Below are positions 27,511-35,077 of a stretch of 64,000 nt of DNA, piece after piece (the stretch's first letter is position 1; every line of letters starts with the position of its first letter). The notes below the pieces were generated by a model. It saw only the letters and a list, made by a program, of their open reading frames with translations. It made no database searches and was not told the origin of the DNA. A program made the position numbers and the translations under genes. Source of the DNA: Burkholderia ubonensis subsp. mesacidophila (GTDB lineage: Bacteria > Pseudomonadota > Gammaproteobacteria > Burkholderiales > Burkholderiaceae); the NCBI RefSeq assembly GCF_002097715.1, contig NZ_CP020738.1:682001-746000 (forward strand). Reading direction: 5' to 3'.

Positions 27511-28377
27511 ATGGCCCAACCCGCATCGCCGTTGCGAATCGCGCTGCTCGCGTCGGACGACGCGCACCATCGCTATCTCGCCGCCGAGCTGCATCGCCGC
27601 TTCGGGCTCGCCGCGCTGGTGGTCGAGCCGTCCGACTGCCAGCACCAGCGGCTGTGGCGCCGCAGGCGCTGGATCGACTGGGCGGCGCTCGCGTATCACC
27701 GCTGGCGCCGCACGCTGGTCGGGCTGAACGCGTACCGCCGCGCGTACTTCGCGCTCCCGCCCGACGCGCCCGAATGGCCGGTGCCGCCGAGCCTGACGGT
27801 CGACTGGATCAATCGCGACGAAGTCGTCGAGCTGCTGGAGGCGACCGCGCCCGACGTGACCGTGGTGATCTGCACGAGCATCCTGTCGCGCCGCACGCTG
27901 GCCGCGACCGGCACGACGATCAACATCCACGGCGGCTTCCTGCCGTGGTACCGCGGCAATCACTGCTTCTTCTTCGCGCTCTACGACCGCGCGCTCGACC
28001 GGATCGGCTCGACGATCCACTTCGTCGACAGCGGGGTCGATACCGGCGACATCATCGCGCAGGTGACGCCGCCGCTGTATCCGGACGACACCGCCGAAAA
28101 GCTCTACTGCCGCGCGGAGAAGGCGGCCATCCACCGGCTCGTCGAGCTGCTCGACGGGCTGCGCGCGGGCGTGCCGCTGCCGCGCGCGCCTCAGCCGCCG
28201 GTGGGGCGGCAGTACCGCAACCGCGACCGCAACCTGTTCCACGACCTGCGGCTGTTCGTGCGGCGCAAGCGCGGGCGGCTCGGCATTCCGGCGGCCGGCG
28301 CTCCGGCGGCCGGCATTCCGGCCCGCGAGGCGGCGGGCGACGCGCGGCGCGTGACCGGCGACTTTACGCAAACCTGA
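27511..28377 (+). CDS. Formyltransferase (Fmt/GART fold), probable tailoring enzyme
   Basis: 288 residues, starting 2 bases after the MbtH stop. The formyltransferase catalytic elements are intact: INIHGGFLPWYRG (Asn and His) and STIHFVDSGVDTGDII (Asp). These match the N-x-H and D-x-G-x-D-T-G pattern of methionyl-tRNA and hydroxyornithine formyltransferases using 10-formyl-tetrahydrofolate. It lacks the second domain of Fmt and ends in a low-complexity Ala/Pro tail. Position in the NRPS operon implies N-formylation of an amine, possibly a diaminopropionate side chain or the N-terminus. Confidence 0.85.
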   Translation: MAQPASPLRIALLASDDAHHRYLAAELHRRFGLAALVVEPSDCQHQRLWRRRRWIDWAALAYHRWRRTLVGLNAYRRAYFALPPDAPEWPVPPSLTVDWINRDEVVELLEATAPDVTVVICTSILSRRTLAATGTTINIHGGFLPWYRGNHCFFFALYDRALDRIGSTIHFVDSGVDTGDIIAQVTPPLYPDDTAEKLYCRAEKAAIHRLVELLDGLRAGVPLPRAPQPPVGRQYRNRDRNLFHDLRLFVRRKRGRLGIPAAGAPAAGIPAREAAGDARRVTGDFTQT

Positions 28378-28389
28378 AGGAGGGCAACG

Positions 28390-29502
28390 ATGAGCCATGT
28401 CTATGTGCTCTATACGGGCGGCACGATCGGCTGCGACGGTACGCCGCTCGCGCCGATGCCGGGGCCGCAGTTCAAGGCGCTGATCGAGTCGATGCCGGGG
28501 CTCGAAGGCGGACAGGTGGCCGGCTATCCGGGCCTCGGCTATACGGTCGCGTGGTTCGACACGCCGCTCGACAGCTCGAACATGACGCCGTCCGACTGGA
28601 TCACGATCGCGCAATCGCTTGCCGCGGTCTACAACGACTACGACGGCTTCGTCGTGCTGCACGGCACCGACACGATGGCGTTCAGCGCGGCCGCGATGTC
28701 GTTCCTGCTGCCGGGCCTCTCGAAGCCCGTCGTGTTCACCGGCTCGCAGGTGCCGCTCGCGATGACCCTCAACGACGCGCTGACCAACCTGGTCGGCGCG
28801 ATCGTGCTCGCCGGCACGACGCAGATTCCGGAGAGCCTGCTGTACTTCGATTCGCTGCTGCTGCGCGGCAACCGGTCGGTCAAGGTCAACGCGAACCAGT
28901 TCGCGGCATTCTCGTCGCCGAATTTCCCGCCGCTGGCGACCGTGGCCGCGCAGATCTCGATCGATACGGCGCTGCTGCTGCCGCCGCCGGACTGGAGCAC
29001 GTCGCTTGACAATCCCGCGAACCTCGCGGCCGCGCGGACCCGGCTGGCGAGTCAGGCGCAGGCGGTGCGCAGCTTCGCGGCGATCGTGATGACGCTGTAC
29101 CCGGGCATCGGCGCGTCGGTCGCGAACGCGATGATCAATCGCAGCGAACCCGCGGTGAAGGGCGTCGTGATCGAGGCGTTCGGCGAGGGCAACGGCCCGT
29201 CGAAGGCCGACTTCCTGCAGGTGCTGTCGAACGCGAACGAAGCGGGCGTCGTGCTGATGGACAACACGCAGGTGCTGGCCGGCTCGGTCAACATCGACGC
29301 GTACGAGACCGGCTCGGGGCTCGCGCAGGCCGGCGCGATCAGCGCGTACGACATGGTGCCCGAAGCATCCCTCGCCAAGCTCGTCAGTCTGCTCAGCGTC
29401 GGCATGGCGCCCGCCGACATCCGCAAGACGATGCAGCAGAGCCTGGCGGGAGAAATCACGCCGCCCGAGACGGCGGCCGTGACAACGCGGCCCGTCCACT
29501 GA
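28390..29502 (+). CDS. Cytoplasmic L-asparaginase-family protein
   Basis: 370 residues with a GAAGGAGGGC ribosome site. The two asparaginase threonine sites are intact: VYVLYTGGTIGCDG at the start and VLHGTDTMAFSA near residue 93. The FTGSQVPLAMTLNDAL loop and the C-terminal domain (YPGI, GVVIEAFGEGN) are also present. No signal peptide, so a type I enzyme. It is about 30 residues longer than typical type I asparaginases. As part of an NRPS operon it could hydrolyse a side-chain or terminal amide of the product or set the Asp/Asn supply; the usual catabolic role is less likely here. Confidence 0.88.
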   Translation: MSHVYVLYTGGTIGCDGTPLAPMPGPQFKALIESMPGLEGGQVAGYPGLGYTVAWFDTPLDSSNMTPSDWITIAQSLAAVYNDYDGFVVLHGTDTMAFSAAAMSFLLPGLSKPVVFTGSQVPLAMTLNDALTNLVGAIVLAGTTQIPESLLYFDSLLLRGNRSVKVNANQFAAFSSPNFPPLATVAAQISIDTALLLPPPDWSTSLDNPANLAAARTRLASQAQAVRSFAAIVMTLYPGIGASVANAMINRSEPAVKGVVIEAFGEGNGPSKADFLQVLSNANEAGVVLMDNTQVLAGSVNIDAYETGSGLAQAGAISAYDMVPEASLAKLVSLLSVGMAPADIRKTMQQSLAGEITPPETAAVTTRPVH

Positions 29503-29540
29503 GCCGGGGCGGCGCTTCACTCAACCCAAGGAGGCAGACG

Positions 29541-30275
29541 ATGTTGATGAAACCTTATGCACGCTACCGGCTGAGCGGGATGACTCACGAGGACGATCCG
29601 CGCTACGCGGTGCTCGCCCCGGGAATGGAAGCCGCCGCCGGCCAGCAGATCGCACCGCACTACGTGACCGTGCCGGGCGGCAGGCGGGTGCCGCAATACG
29701 CGCCCACCGTGGTCGGCACGTCGATCGCCTACGATCCCGCGGCCAACTGCGACGGATGCTTCATGTCCTACAAGTTCCAGGTGAACAACAACTGCTACAA
29801 CTACTCGGCGAACATCGCGTCGAACTCGTTCGCGCAGCCGGGGCGGATGCACGGCTACTTCCTCACGTCGCCGCCGACGGGGCCCGACGTGGTCAAGGGC
29901 GCGCAGCTCGACGGGCTCGTCAACCTGGGCTCGTCGACGCAGGCGGACCTGGTCCAGCACGTGCGCGCGCAGGGCGGCGTCGGGCATTACGTCGCGCTGC
30001 TGATCTCGCCGGGCGATCCGTCGGTCGGCTGGCCGGGCGACTACCACTGGGTGCGCTGCGACTCGACGTCGCAATTCGACTCGTGGTCGCAGAAGGACGG
30101 CGGCGACCAGGTGACGAACTTCGACTTCGCGGGCCAGCCGATCGCGTGGCCGCCCACCGCCGACTGGACGGTGAACCAGGGGCCGCTGATCCAGGGCAAT
30201 CCGAACGACATCGTCATCGCGTACACGTTCTACTGCTTCATGTACGTGCCCGCCGCCGGCGTGTCGATCATCTGA
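29541..30275 (+). CDS. Uncharacterised protein with Cys-His-Asp pattern, possible cysteine hydrolase
   Basis: 244 residues, CCCAAGGAGGCAGACG ribosome site. The N-terminal ~60 residues are short and polar without a signal peptide. The core shows NNNCYNYSANIASNSFAQPG, then GHYVALLIS, GDYHWVRCDSTSQFDSWSQ and a Asp/Asn-rich end. The order Cys, then DYHWVR His, then Asp/Asn recalls papain-like or NlpC-type amidases; this is inference from pattern only. It is the last gene before a strong terminator, so it belongs to the NRPS operon and may release or trim the product. Function unproven. Confidence 0.65.
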   Translation: MLMKPYARYRLSGMTHEDDPRYAVLAPGMEAAAGQQIAPHYVTVPGGRRVPQYAPTVVGTSIAYDPAANCDGCFMSYKFQVNNNCYNYSANIASNSFAQPGRMHGYFLTSPPTGPDVVKGAQLDGLVNLGSSTQADLVQHVRAQGGVGHYVALLISPGDPSVGWPGDYHWVRCDSTSQFDSWSQKDGGDQVTNFDFAGQPIAWPPTADWTVNQGPLIQGNPNDIVIAYTFYCFMYVPAAGVSII

Positions 30276-30288
30276 GCGCCATCGCACG

Positions 30289-30325
30289 GGCGCCGCGCAT
30301 CCGCCGGGTGCGCGGCGCCTGCTTT
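30289..30325 (+). terminator. Rho-independent terminator ending the NRPS operon
   Basis: GGCGCCGCGCA (30289-30299) pairs perfectly with TGCGCGGCGCC (30309-30319) around a 9-base loop, followed by TGCTTTT. It lies 14 bases after the last cluster gene. Confidence 0.8.
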
Positions 30326-30422
30326 TGACGGGCGGGCGAAGCGTCGACACCGGACAGCGTCGAACGGGCCTAGAATCGCAGGTGCTGCATCAGAGCCAAC
30401 CTGCCGATTCCCAAGGACCCGC

Positions 30423-30920
30423 ATGATCACGCTTCGACCGATGACCGCCGACGATTTCGCCCGCTTCTGGCCGACCTACCGCGCGGTGGTTGCCGCGCAG
30501 GAAACCTACGCATTCGATCCCGCGTCGACCGAGGACGCCGCGCGCGCGCTGTGGCTCGACGCGCCGCTGTGCACCTGGGTCGCGGAAGAGGACGGCGTGC
30601 TGCTCGGCTCGTACTACCTGAAGGCGAATGCGGCGGGGCCGGGCAGCCATGTCTGCAACTGCGGCTACATGGTGAGCGAAGCGGCGCGCGGGCGCGGCGT
30701 CGCGCGCCGGATGTGCGAACACTCGCAGGAGGTCGCGCGCGAACGCGGCTTTCTCGCGATGCAGTTCAATTCGGTGGTGTCGACGAACGAAGTCGCGGTC
30801 GCGCTGTGGCAGAAGCTCGGGTTCGAGATCGTCGGGCGCCTGCCGCGCGCGTATCGCCACGCGCGGCTCGGGCTCGTTGACAGCCTCGTGATGTACAAGT
30901 GGCTGGGGGAACACGCGTAA
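30423..30920 (+). CDS. GNAT-family N-acetyltransferase
   Basis: 165 residues. Acetyl-CoA-binding motif A is RGRGVARRMCEHS, preceded by the beta-4 segment SHVCNCGYMV, with the late beta-5/alpha-4 segment VALWQKLGFEIVGRLP. Substrate is unknown. It is separated from the NRPS operon by a terminator and 100 bases, so it is probably its own unit. It is convergent with the M29-like gene. Confidence 0.85.
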   Translation: MITLRPMTADDFARFWPTYRAVVAAQETYAFDPASTEDAARALWLDAPLCTWVAEEDGVLLGSYYLKANAAGPGSHVCNCGYMVSEAARGRGVARRMCEHSQEVARERGFLAMQFNSVVSTNEVAVALWQKLGFEIVGRLPRAYRHARLGLVDSLVMYKWLGEHA

Positions 30921-30938
30921 CGCTGCGCCGCGCTGGCG

Positions 30939-31892
30939 TCACACCGCGAAGGCGCCGTCGAACACGATCCGGTCGTCGAACGCCAGCGTGCCCTTCGCGA
31001 AGATCAGGTCGAGATGGTGGCTGCCTTGCGCGCCGCCGCCGAGGCCGAGATGCAGGCCCGGATGGCGCTCCTCGAAACCCGCGTTGCGGCCGTACAGGCC
31101 CTTGATGCCGAGATTCGTGCCGATGCCGAATTCCTCGACCCGGCGGTGATTCTCGTGCCGGTCCAGGTACGACGCGAAATCGCGCCGGAACTCCGGATGC
31201 TCGCTGTCGAAATCGACGATCGTGCTGCCCTCGATATGCAGCGTCGCGAGCCGCTCGACGACCTTGTACTTGACCGCGAACGGCACGGTGCCGAGGAAGG
31301 TGCCGCTGAACACGATCGAGCCGCGCAGGTCGGTCACGTGCGTCGCGATCTCGCCGGGCACGACGTCGAGGTTGCCCATCCCGTCCACGCTGGTCCATTT
31401 CTGGTCCGGCGCGAGCGAGCCCGTCAGCCGGTTGCCGCGCTCATCGACGAAGTGGATCTGCGACGCCCGTGCGGCGGCCTCGATCAGCCGGTCGTTGCGC
31501 GCCGCGATGTCGTCGAGCGATTCCGCGAACGCCTCGTCGAGATGCGGGCCGTAGTCCTTGAACAGCACCGACTTGCTCCAGTGCTCGACCAGCGTCGGCC
31601 GGATCGCCGCGAGGAACGGCGGGCCGCTCGGCGACGGCGTCGGCAGCGTGGATGAATCGTAGAGCAAGACGAACAGGTCGGCGCGGCCGACCGCCGCGAC
31701 GATCTCGTCGGGCGCGGTGGTTTCGAGGCAGAGGATCGTCGCGTCGAGCGACGCGGGCAGCGTGGAAAACGCGCGCAACGCGATCTCGCGATTGCGCGCG
31801 TCGTAGGCGACCAGCAGCTTTCCCAGTTCTGCGCGCGCGAGCTTGTCGCGCAGCGCGGGATGACAGCCGAGCGCGCGGTGCAGGTTCAGCAT
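30939..31892 (-). CDS. M29 aminopeptidase/NicX-fold metalloprotein
   Basis: 317 residues from the ATG at 31892 with a CCGGAGACACGC ribosome site. The C-terminal half carries the metal-site pattern of the M29 superfamily: VVPGE (Glu), VEEFGIGTNLGI (Glu), ERHPGLHLGLGGG (His) and GSHHLDLIF (His and Asp). Family members are cobalt/zinc aminopeptidases or, in the NicX branch, non-haem ring-opening dioxygenases. At about 317 residues it is shorter than the ~410-residue peptidases. It lies downstream of a 40-residue peptide gene across a strong hairpin, so processing or modification of that peptide is the leading hypothesis. From memory, the precursor-binding CgnB/CgnE proteins of crocagin synthesis are related to this fold; I could not verify that. 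Confidence 0.75.
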   Translation of the reverse strand: MLNLHRALGCHPALRDKLARAELGKLLVAYDARNREIALRAFSTLPASLDATILCLETTAPDEIVAAVGRADLFVLLYDSSTLPTPSPSGPPFLAAIRPTLVEHWSKSVLFKDYGPHLDEAFAESLDDIAARNDRLIEAAARASQIHFVDERGNRLTGSLAPDQKWTSVDGMGNLDVVPGEIATHVTDLRGSIVFSGTFLGTVPFAVKYKVVERLATLHIEGSTIVDFDSEHPEFRRDFASYLDRHENHRRVEEFGIGTNLGIKGLYGRNAGFEERHPGLHLGLGGGAQGSHHLDLIFAKGTLAFDDRIVFDGAFAV

Positions 31893-31908
31893 GCGTGTCT
31901 CCGGAAGC

Positions 31909-31934
31909 GGCGGAAGGGACGGCGCCCTTCCGCC
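31909..31934 (-). other. Strong intergenic hairpin between peptide and M29 genes
   Basis: GGCGGAAGGG (31909-31918) and CCCTTCCGCC (31925-31934) form a perfect 10-base stem with a 6-base loop. It has no T-run, so it is best read as a partial terminator or mRNA-stabilising stem. Such stems often keep precursor-peptide mRNA above enzyme mRNA in peptide natural-product operons. Confidence 0.7.
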
Positions 31935-31950
31935 AGGTCGAATGGCGCGC

Positions 31951-32073
31951 TTACAGCGGCCAGAGCGCGGTGCCGAACGGCACCACGGCGTCCGCGACCA
32001 TCATGTCGACCGCTTCCGGATGCGTGTCTTCCTGCATCCACTCGAGCAAGTCGATTTGCTGATTTTCCTGCAT
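31951..32073 (-). CDS. 40-residue peptide, candidate RiPP precursor
   Basis: The start is the ATG at 32073, with TAGGAGAACTGAC upstream, an excellent ribosome site. The first ~28 residues are acidic and leader-like (MQENQQIDLLEWMQEDTHPE, then VDMMVAD), while the last 12 (AVVPFGTALWPL) are hydrophobic with Trp, Phe and two Pro, like a core. No Cys, so not a lanthipeptide or thiopeptide. The downstream M29-like gene, the hairpin between them and the A+T-rich promoter region upstream all favour a functional precursor. Alternatives are a small regulatory or quorum peptide. No lasso, radical-SAM or YcaO gene lies in the window. Confidence 0.65.
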   Translation of the reverse strand: MQENQQIDLLEWMQEDTHPEAVDMMVADAVVPFGTALWPL

Positions 32074-32434
32074 GTCAGTTCTCCTATCTGATGTATATGA
32101 GACCTTCAACACGGAAACACGGCGGGTTGGCCGCCGTTGCCTGCGCGACATTTATTGTCGATGCCTTACAAGCGGATTCGATATTAATTGACGCTTTTGC
32201 CGAATGCAATCGCGTGCATTGTTTTTACCTGAGATGCGCTAAACACGCTGGATTTCCCGTGTTATCAGGCTTGGCATCGCGCGGGCGGGATGAGTGAGCC
32301 GGACAGGTTTAATAAATTAATGGAAACGGAATCCGAATAGGCAATTGGAATTGCCGATCATGATTTCAATCGAGCGAATCGTTTCGAGCGATTGAATTCG
32401 GAACGCCGTCCCGCAGCGCCGGCTCGCGGATGAA
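32074..32434. promoter_or_regulatory. A+T-rich region upstream of the peptide gene
   Basis: 361 bases without a convincing gene, with base composition markedly lower in G+C than its neighbours. It should hold the promoter of the leftward peptide/M29 operon (near 32090-32200). An inverted repeat, TTCAATCG (32365-32372) and CGATTGAA (32389-32396), lies just past the end of the adjacent leftward acetyltransferase gene and may be its terminator, though no T-run follows. Confidence 0.5.
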
Positions 32435-32866
32435 TCAGTACGCCATGTGAATCAGCGGAAACGGCCTGCCGGCGGAATCCGTCGCCGAGCGTCCGACGTC
32501 CCGGAACCCGTAGCGGCGATAGAACGCATGCGCGCTCGGGTTCTGCTCGTTGACGTCGACCGTCAGCTGCGCATGCTGCGCGCGGACATGGTCGAGCAGG
32601 CGCGTGCCGATGCGCTGGCCGAAGCGCTCGGGATCGACGAACAGCATCTCGACCTGCGCGTCGTTCACGCCGATGAAGCCGGCGACGCGGCCGTCGCCGG
32701 CTTCGGCGACCCATACCGTGACGTTCGGCAGGTAGAGATCGCGAACCTGCGGGTAGAGCTCGGCGATGTCCCGTTCGGTGAGGAACGTGTGCGTGGCCTG
32801 CACGGCGCGGTGCCAGATGTCCAGCAGCGCGGGATTGTCTTCGGGGGTGTGTTCTCGGATCGTCAT
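32435..32866 (-). CDS. yjaB: YjaB-like GNAT acetyltransferase
   Basis: 143 residues from the ATG at 32866. It closely follows E. coli YjaB along its length: IWHRAVQATHTFL, VTVWVAEAG, MLFVDPERFGQRIGTRLLDH (acetyl-CoA loop), LTVDVNEQNPSAHAFYRRYG and GRPFPLIHMAY. YjaB binds acetyl-CoA, but its substrate is not established. It stands alone; no operon is evident. Confidence 0.88.
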   Translation of the reverse strand: MTIREHTPEDNPALLDIWHRAVQATHTFLTERDIAELYPQVRDLYLPNVTVWVAEAGDGRVAGFIGVNDAQVEMLFVDPERFGQRIGTRLLDHVRAQHAQLTVDVNEQNPSAHAFYRRYGFRDVGRSATDSAGRPFPLIHMAY

Positions 32867-32961
32867 CGTTGTTGTCGTGAGGGTGGACGCCGCGAATTCT
32901 AACCGGCCGGCCCGTTGCGCATGACCGCCGCGCGCCCGAACGCGGGCGCGCGCCGCCATGC

Positions 32962-33951
32962 TCACACCGTCACGACGATCTTCCCGACCTGCGCGCCCGC
33001 TTCCATGTACCGGTGCGCGTCGGCGATTTCGTCGAACGCGAACGTGCGATCGATCGACGGCTTCAGCGCGCCGGCCGCGAGGCCGTCCGTGATGAAGCGC
33101 TTCGCGCGTTCGAGCCGCTCCGCGTCGCCGGTGATCTCGAACAGCTCGTAGCCGCGCAGCGTCAGGTGGCGGGCGAGCAGGTCCATCACGGGCACGACGA
33201 TGTCGCGCGTGTCGAGCGCGCCGTACTGGAAGAACGTGCCGTGCGCGCGCAGCGCGCGCAACGGGTGCGCCGCATCGGGCCCGCCGACCGGATCGAACGC
33301 GAGCCGCGCGCCTTCGCCGCCGGTCACGCGCAATACGTCCCGCGTCAGTTCGGGCCCGCCGCCGGCGATCACGTGCGCCGCGCCGGCAGCGACGAGCGCC
33401 TGGCGCTTGCGTTCGCTGCGGGTCAGCGCAATCGGCACCGCGCCGATATGGTTCGCGATCTGGATCGCCGCCAGCCCGACGCTGCTCGACGCCGCGCCGA
33501 TCAGCACGGCCTCGCCGCGCTGCAACCGGCCGAGCTCGATCAACGCGCCATAGGCCGTCACGTACATCATCCACGTCGCGGCGGCTTCCTCGAACGAGAG
33601 GCTGGCCGGGTGCCGCACGAGCGCGCGCGCCGGCACGTTGACCTGCTCGCCGTACATCCCGTATTCGGCGAACGAAAACGCCGGCACGACGCTCACCGCG
33701 TCGCCTTCGGCAACATCCGTCACGCCGGGGCCGACCGCCGCCACGACGCCCGACGCCTCGTAGCCGAGCGTTGCGGGAAAGCGTGGCTCGATCGTGTAGC
33801 TGCCGGTGCGGTACATCACTTCCGCGCGGTTGAGGCCGATGGCCTTCACGCGGATCTGGACTTCGCCGGCGCCGGGGGCGCGCACGTCGACGTCGTCGAT
33901 CTGCAGCACGTCGGGGCCGCCGATGCGATGAAAACGAATGACACGGGACAT
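32962..33951 (-). CDS. Zinc-independent MDR oxidoreductase (quinone reductase-like)
   Basis: 329 residues of the medium-chain dehydrogenase/reductase fold. The N-terminal GroES-like part (LNRAEVMYRTGSYTIEPRFP, LGYEASGVV) lacks the catalytic-zinc Cys/His set. The NADP-binding segment is VLIGAASSSVGLAAIQIANH, and the fold ends with AHRYMEAGAQVGKIVVTV. Such enzymes reduce quinones or enones with NADPH. The LysR gene upstream is in the same orientation, with 160 bases between. Confidence 0.88.
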   Translation of the reverse strand: MSRVIRFHRIGGPDVLQIDDVDVRAPGAGEVQIRVKAIGLNRAEVMYRTGSYTIEPRFPATLGYEASGVVAAVGPGVTDVAEGDAVSVVPAFSFAEYGMYGEQVNVPARALVRHPASLSFEEAAATWMMYVTAYGALIELGRLQRGEAVLIGAASSSVGLAAIQIANHIGAVPIALTRSERKRQALVAAGAAHVIAGGGPELTRDVLRVTGGEGARLAFDPVGGPDAAHPLRALRAHGTFFQYGALDTRDIVVPVMDLLARHLTLRGYELFEITGDAERLERAKRFITDGLAAGALKPSIDRTFAFDEIADAHRYMEAGAQVGKIVVTV

Positions 33952-34111
33952 GGATCTCTCCTTCGTTGAACGAGCGGAACGCTGGGTCGCAGCACGGCTG
34001 CGTGGTTTCGCGATTGACGAAGAAGCACTGTAGGGCGTGGATCGCGCGGGATAAACGCGCGATCGAATGACTGATTGTTATTCGACGAATAATAATCGGC
34101 GTGGACCCGCC

Positions 34112-35014
34112 TCAGGCCGGATACCGGCGCGCGAACAGCTCGGCGAGCCAGTCGACGCACACCCGCACCTTGTCCGGCAGATGCGCGCGGTTCGGGTACA
34201 GCACCGACACCGGCTTCGGCACGCTCGCGATGCCGGGCAGCACCTCGATCAACTGGCCGGCGTCGATGTAGGGCTGCAGCGCGGGCCGCAGCGCCTGCAC
34301 GATCCCGAGGCCGGCGAGGCCGCACGACAGCAGCGCTTCCGAATTGTTGGTCAGGATGCCGCTTGCCAGCTTCAGCGTGACGACGTCGTCGGCCGGGCGG
34401 AACGCCCACTCCATCACCTTGCGGTTGCGCCCGGTGAAGAAGTTGACCGCCCGATGCGCGCGCAGGTCGTCGAGCGTGCGCGGCAGGCCGTGACTCGACA
34501 CATAGGCGGGGGACGCGCACGTGACCATCGGGACCGCGCCCACCGTGCGCGCGATCATGCTCGAATCCTTCAGCGCGCCGACCCGGACGACGCAGTCGAT
34601 GCCTTCGCCGATCAGGTCGGCCGGCTGATCGCTCGCGCCGAGCACCACGTCGATCTGCGGATAGCGCTGCTGGAAATCCGCGAGCGCCGGGATCACGACC
34701 GACTTCGCGAGCGCCACCGCGATGTCGATCCGCAGCCGTCCCTTCGGCGCGCTGCGTTGCCGCGGGAACGACGCGAACGCATCGTCGACGCTCGCGAGCA
34801 GCTGAACGCAGCGCGCGTAGAACGTCTCGCCCTCGGCGGTCATGCTGACGCGACGCGTGCTGCGGTTGAGCAGCCGGATGCCGAGCGCCTGCTCGAGCTG
34901 CTGCACGGCCTTCGTGACGGCCGGGCGGTGCAGCTGGAGCGCGTCGGCGGCCTGCGTGAAGCTGCCGCGCTCGACGATCTGCACGTAGATCTGCATCGCT
35001 TGCAGACGATCCAT
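34112..35014 (-). CDS. LysR-family transcriptional regulator (DNA-binding, CrgA-like group)
   Basis: 300 residues. Helix-turn-helix YVQIVERGSFTQAADALQLHRPAVTKAVQQLEQALG, then the RLLNRSTRRVSM wing and the effector-binding domain. It lies between the MDR oxidoreductase and the flavoprotein reductase, all leftward, and most likely controls one of them. A redox or electrophile signal is an inference from those neighbours. Confidence 0.9.
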   Translation of the reverse strand: MDRLQAMQIYVQIVERGSFTQAADALQLHRPAVTKAVQQLEQALGIRLLNRSTRRVSMTAEGETFYARCVQLLASVDDAFASFPRQRSAPKGRLRIDIAVALAKSVVIPALADFQQRYPQIDVVLGASDQPADLIGEGIDCVVRVGALKDSSMIARTVGAVPMVTCASPAYVSSHGLPRTLDDLRAHRAVNFFTGRNRKVMEWAFRPADDVVTLKLASGILTNNSEALLSCGLAGLGIVQALRPALQPYIDAGQLIEVLPGIASVPKPVSVLYPNRAHLPDKVRVCVDWLAELFARRYPA

Positions 35015-35077
35015 GGGCGTTCCCGAATTCCGTGGCGAACGGCCATCTTCGCATACGCGCGGCGGCAGGCGCGACGC

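Noticed and set aside
14194..30275. Staphyloferrin-type siderophore cluster
   Set aside because: No IucA/IucC-type synthetase, TonB receptor or iron transporter lies near; only the diaminopropionate genes are shared.
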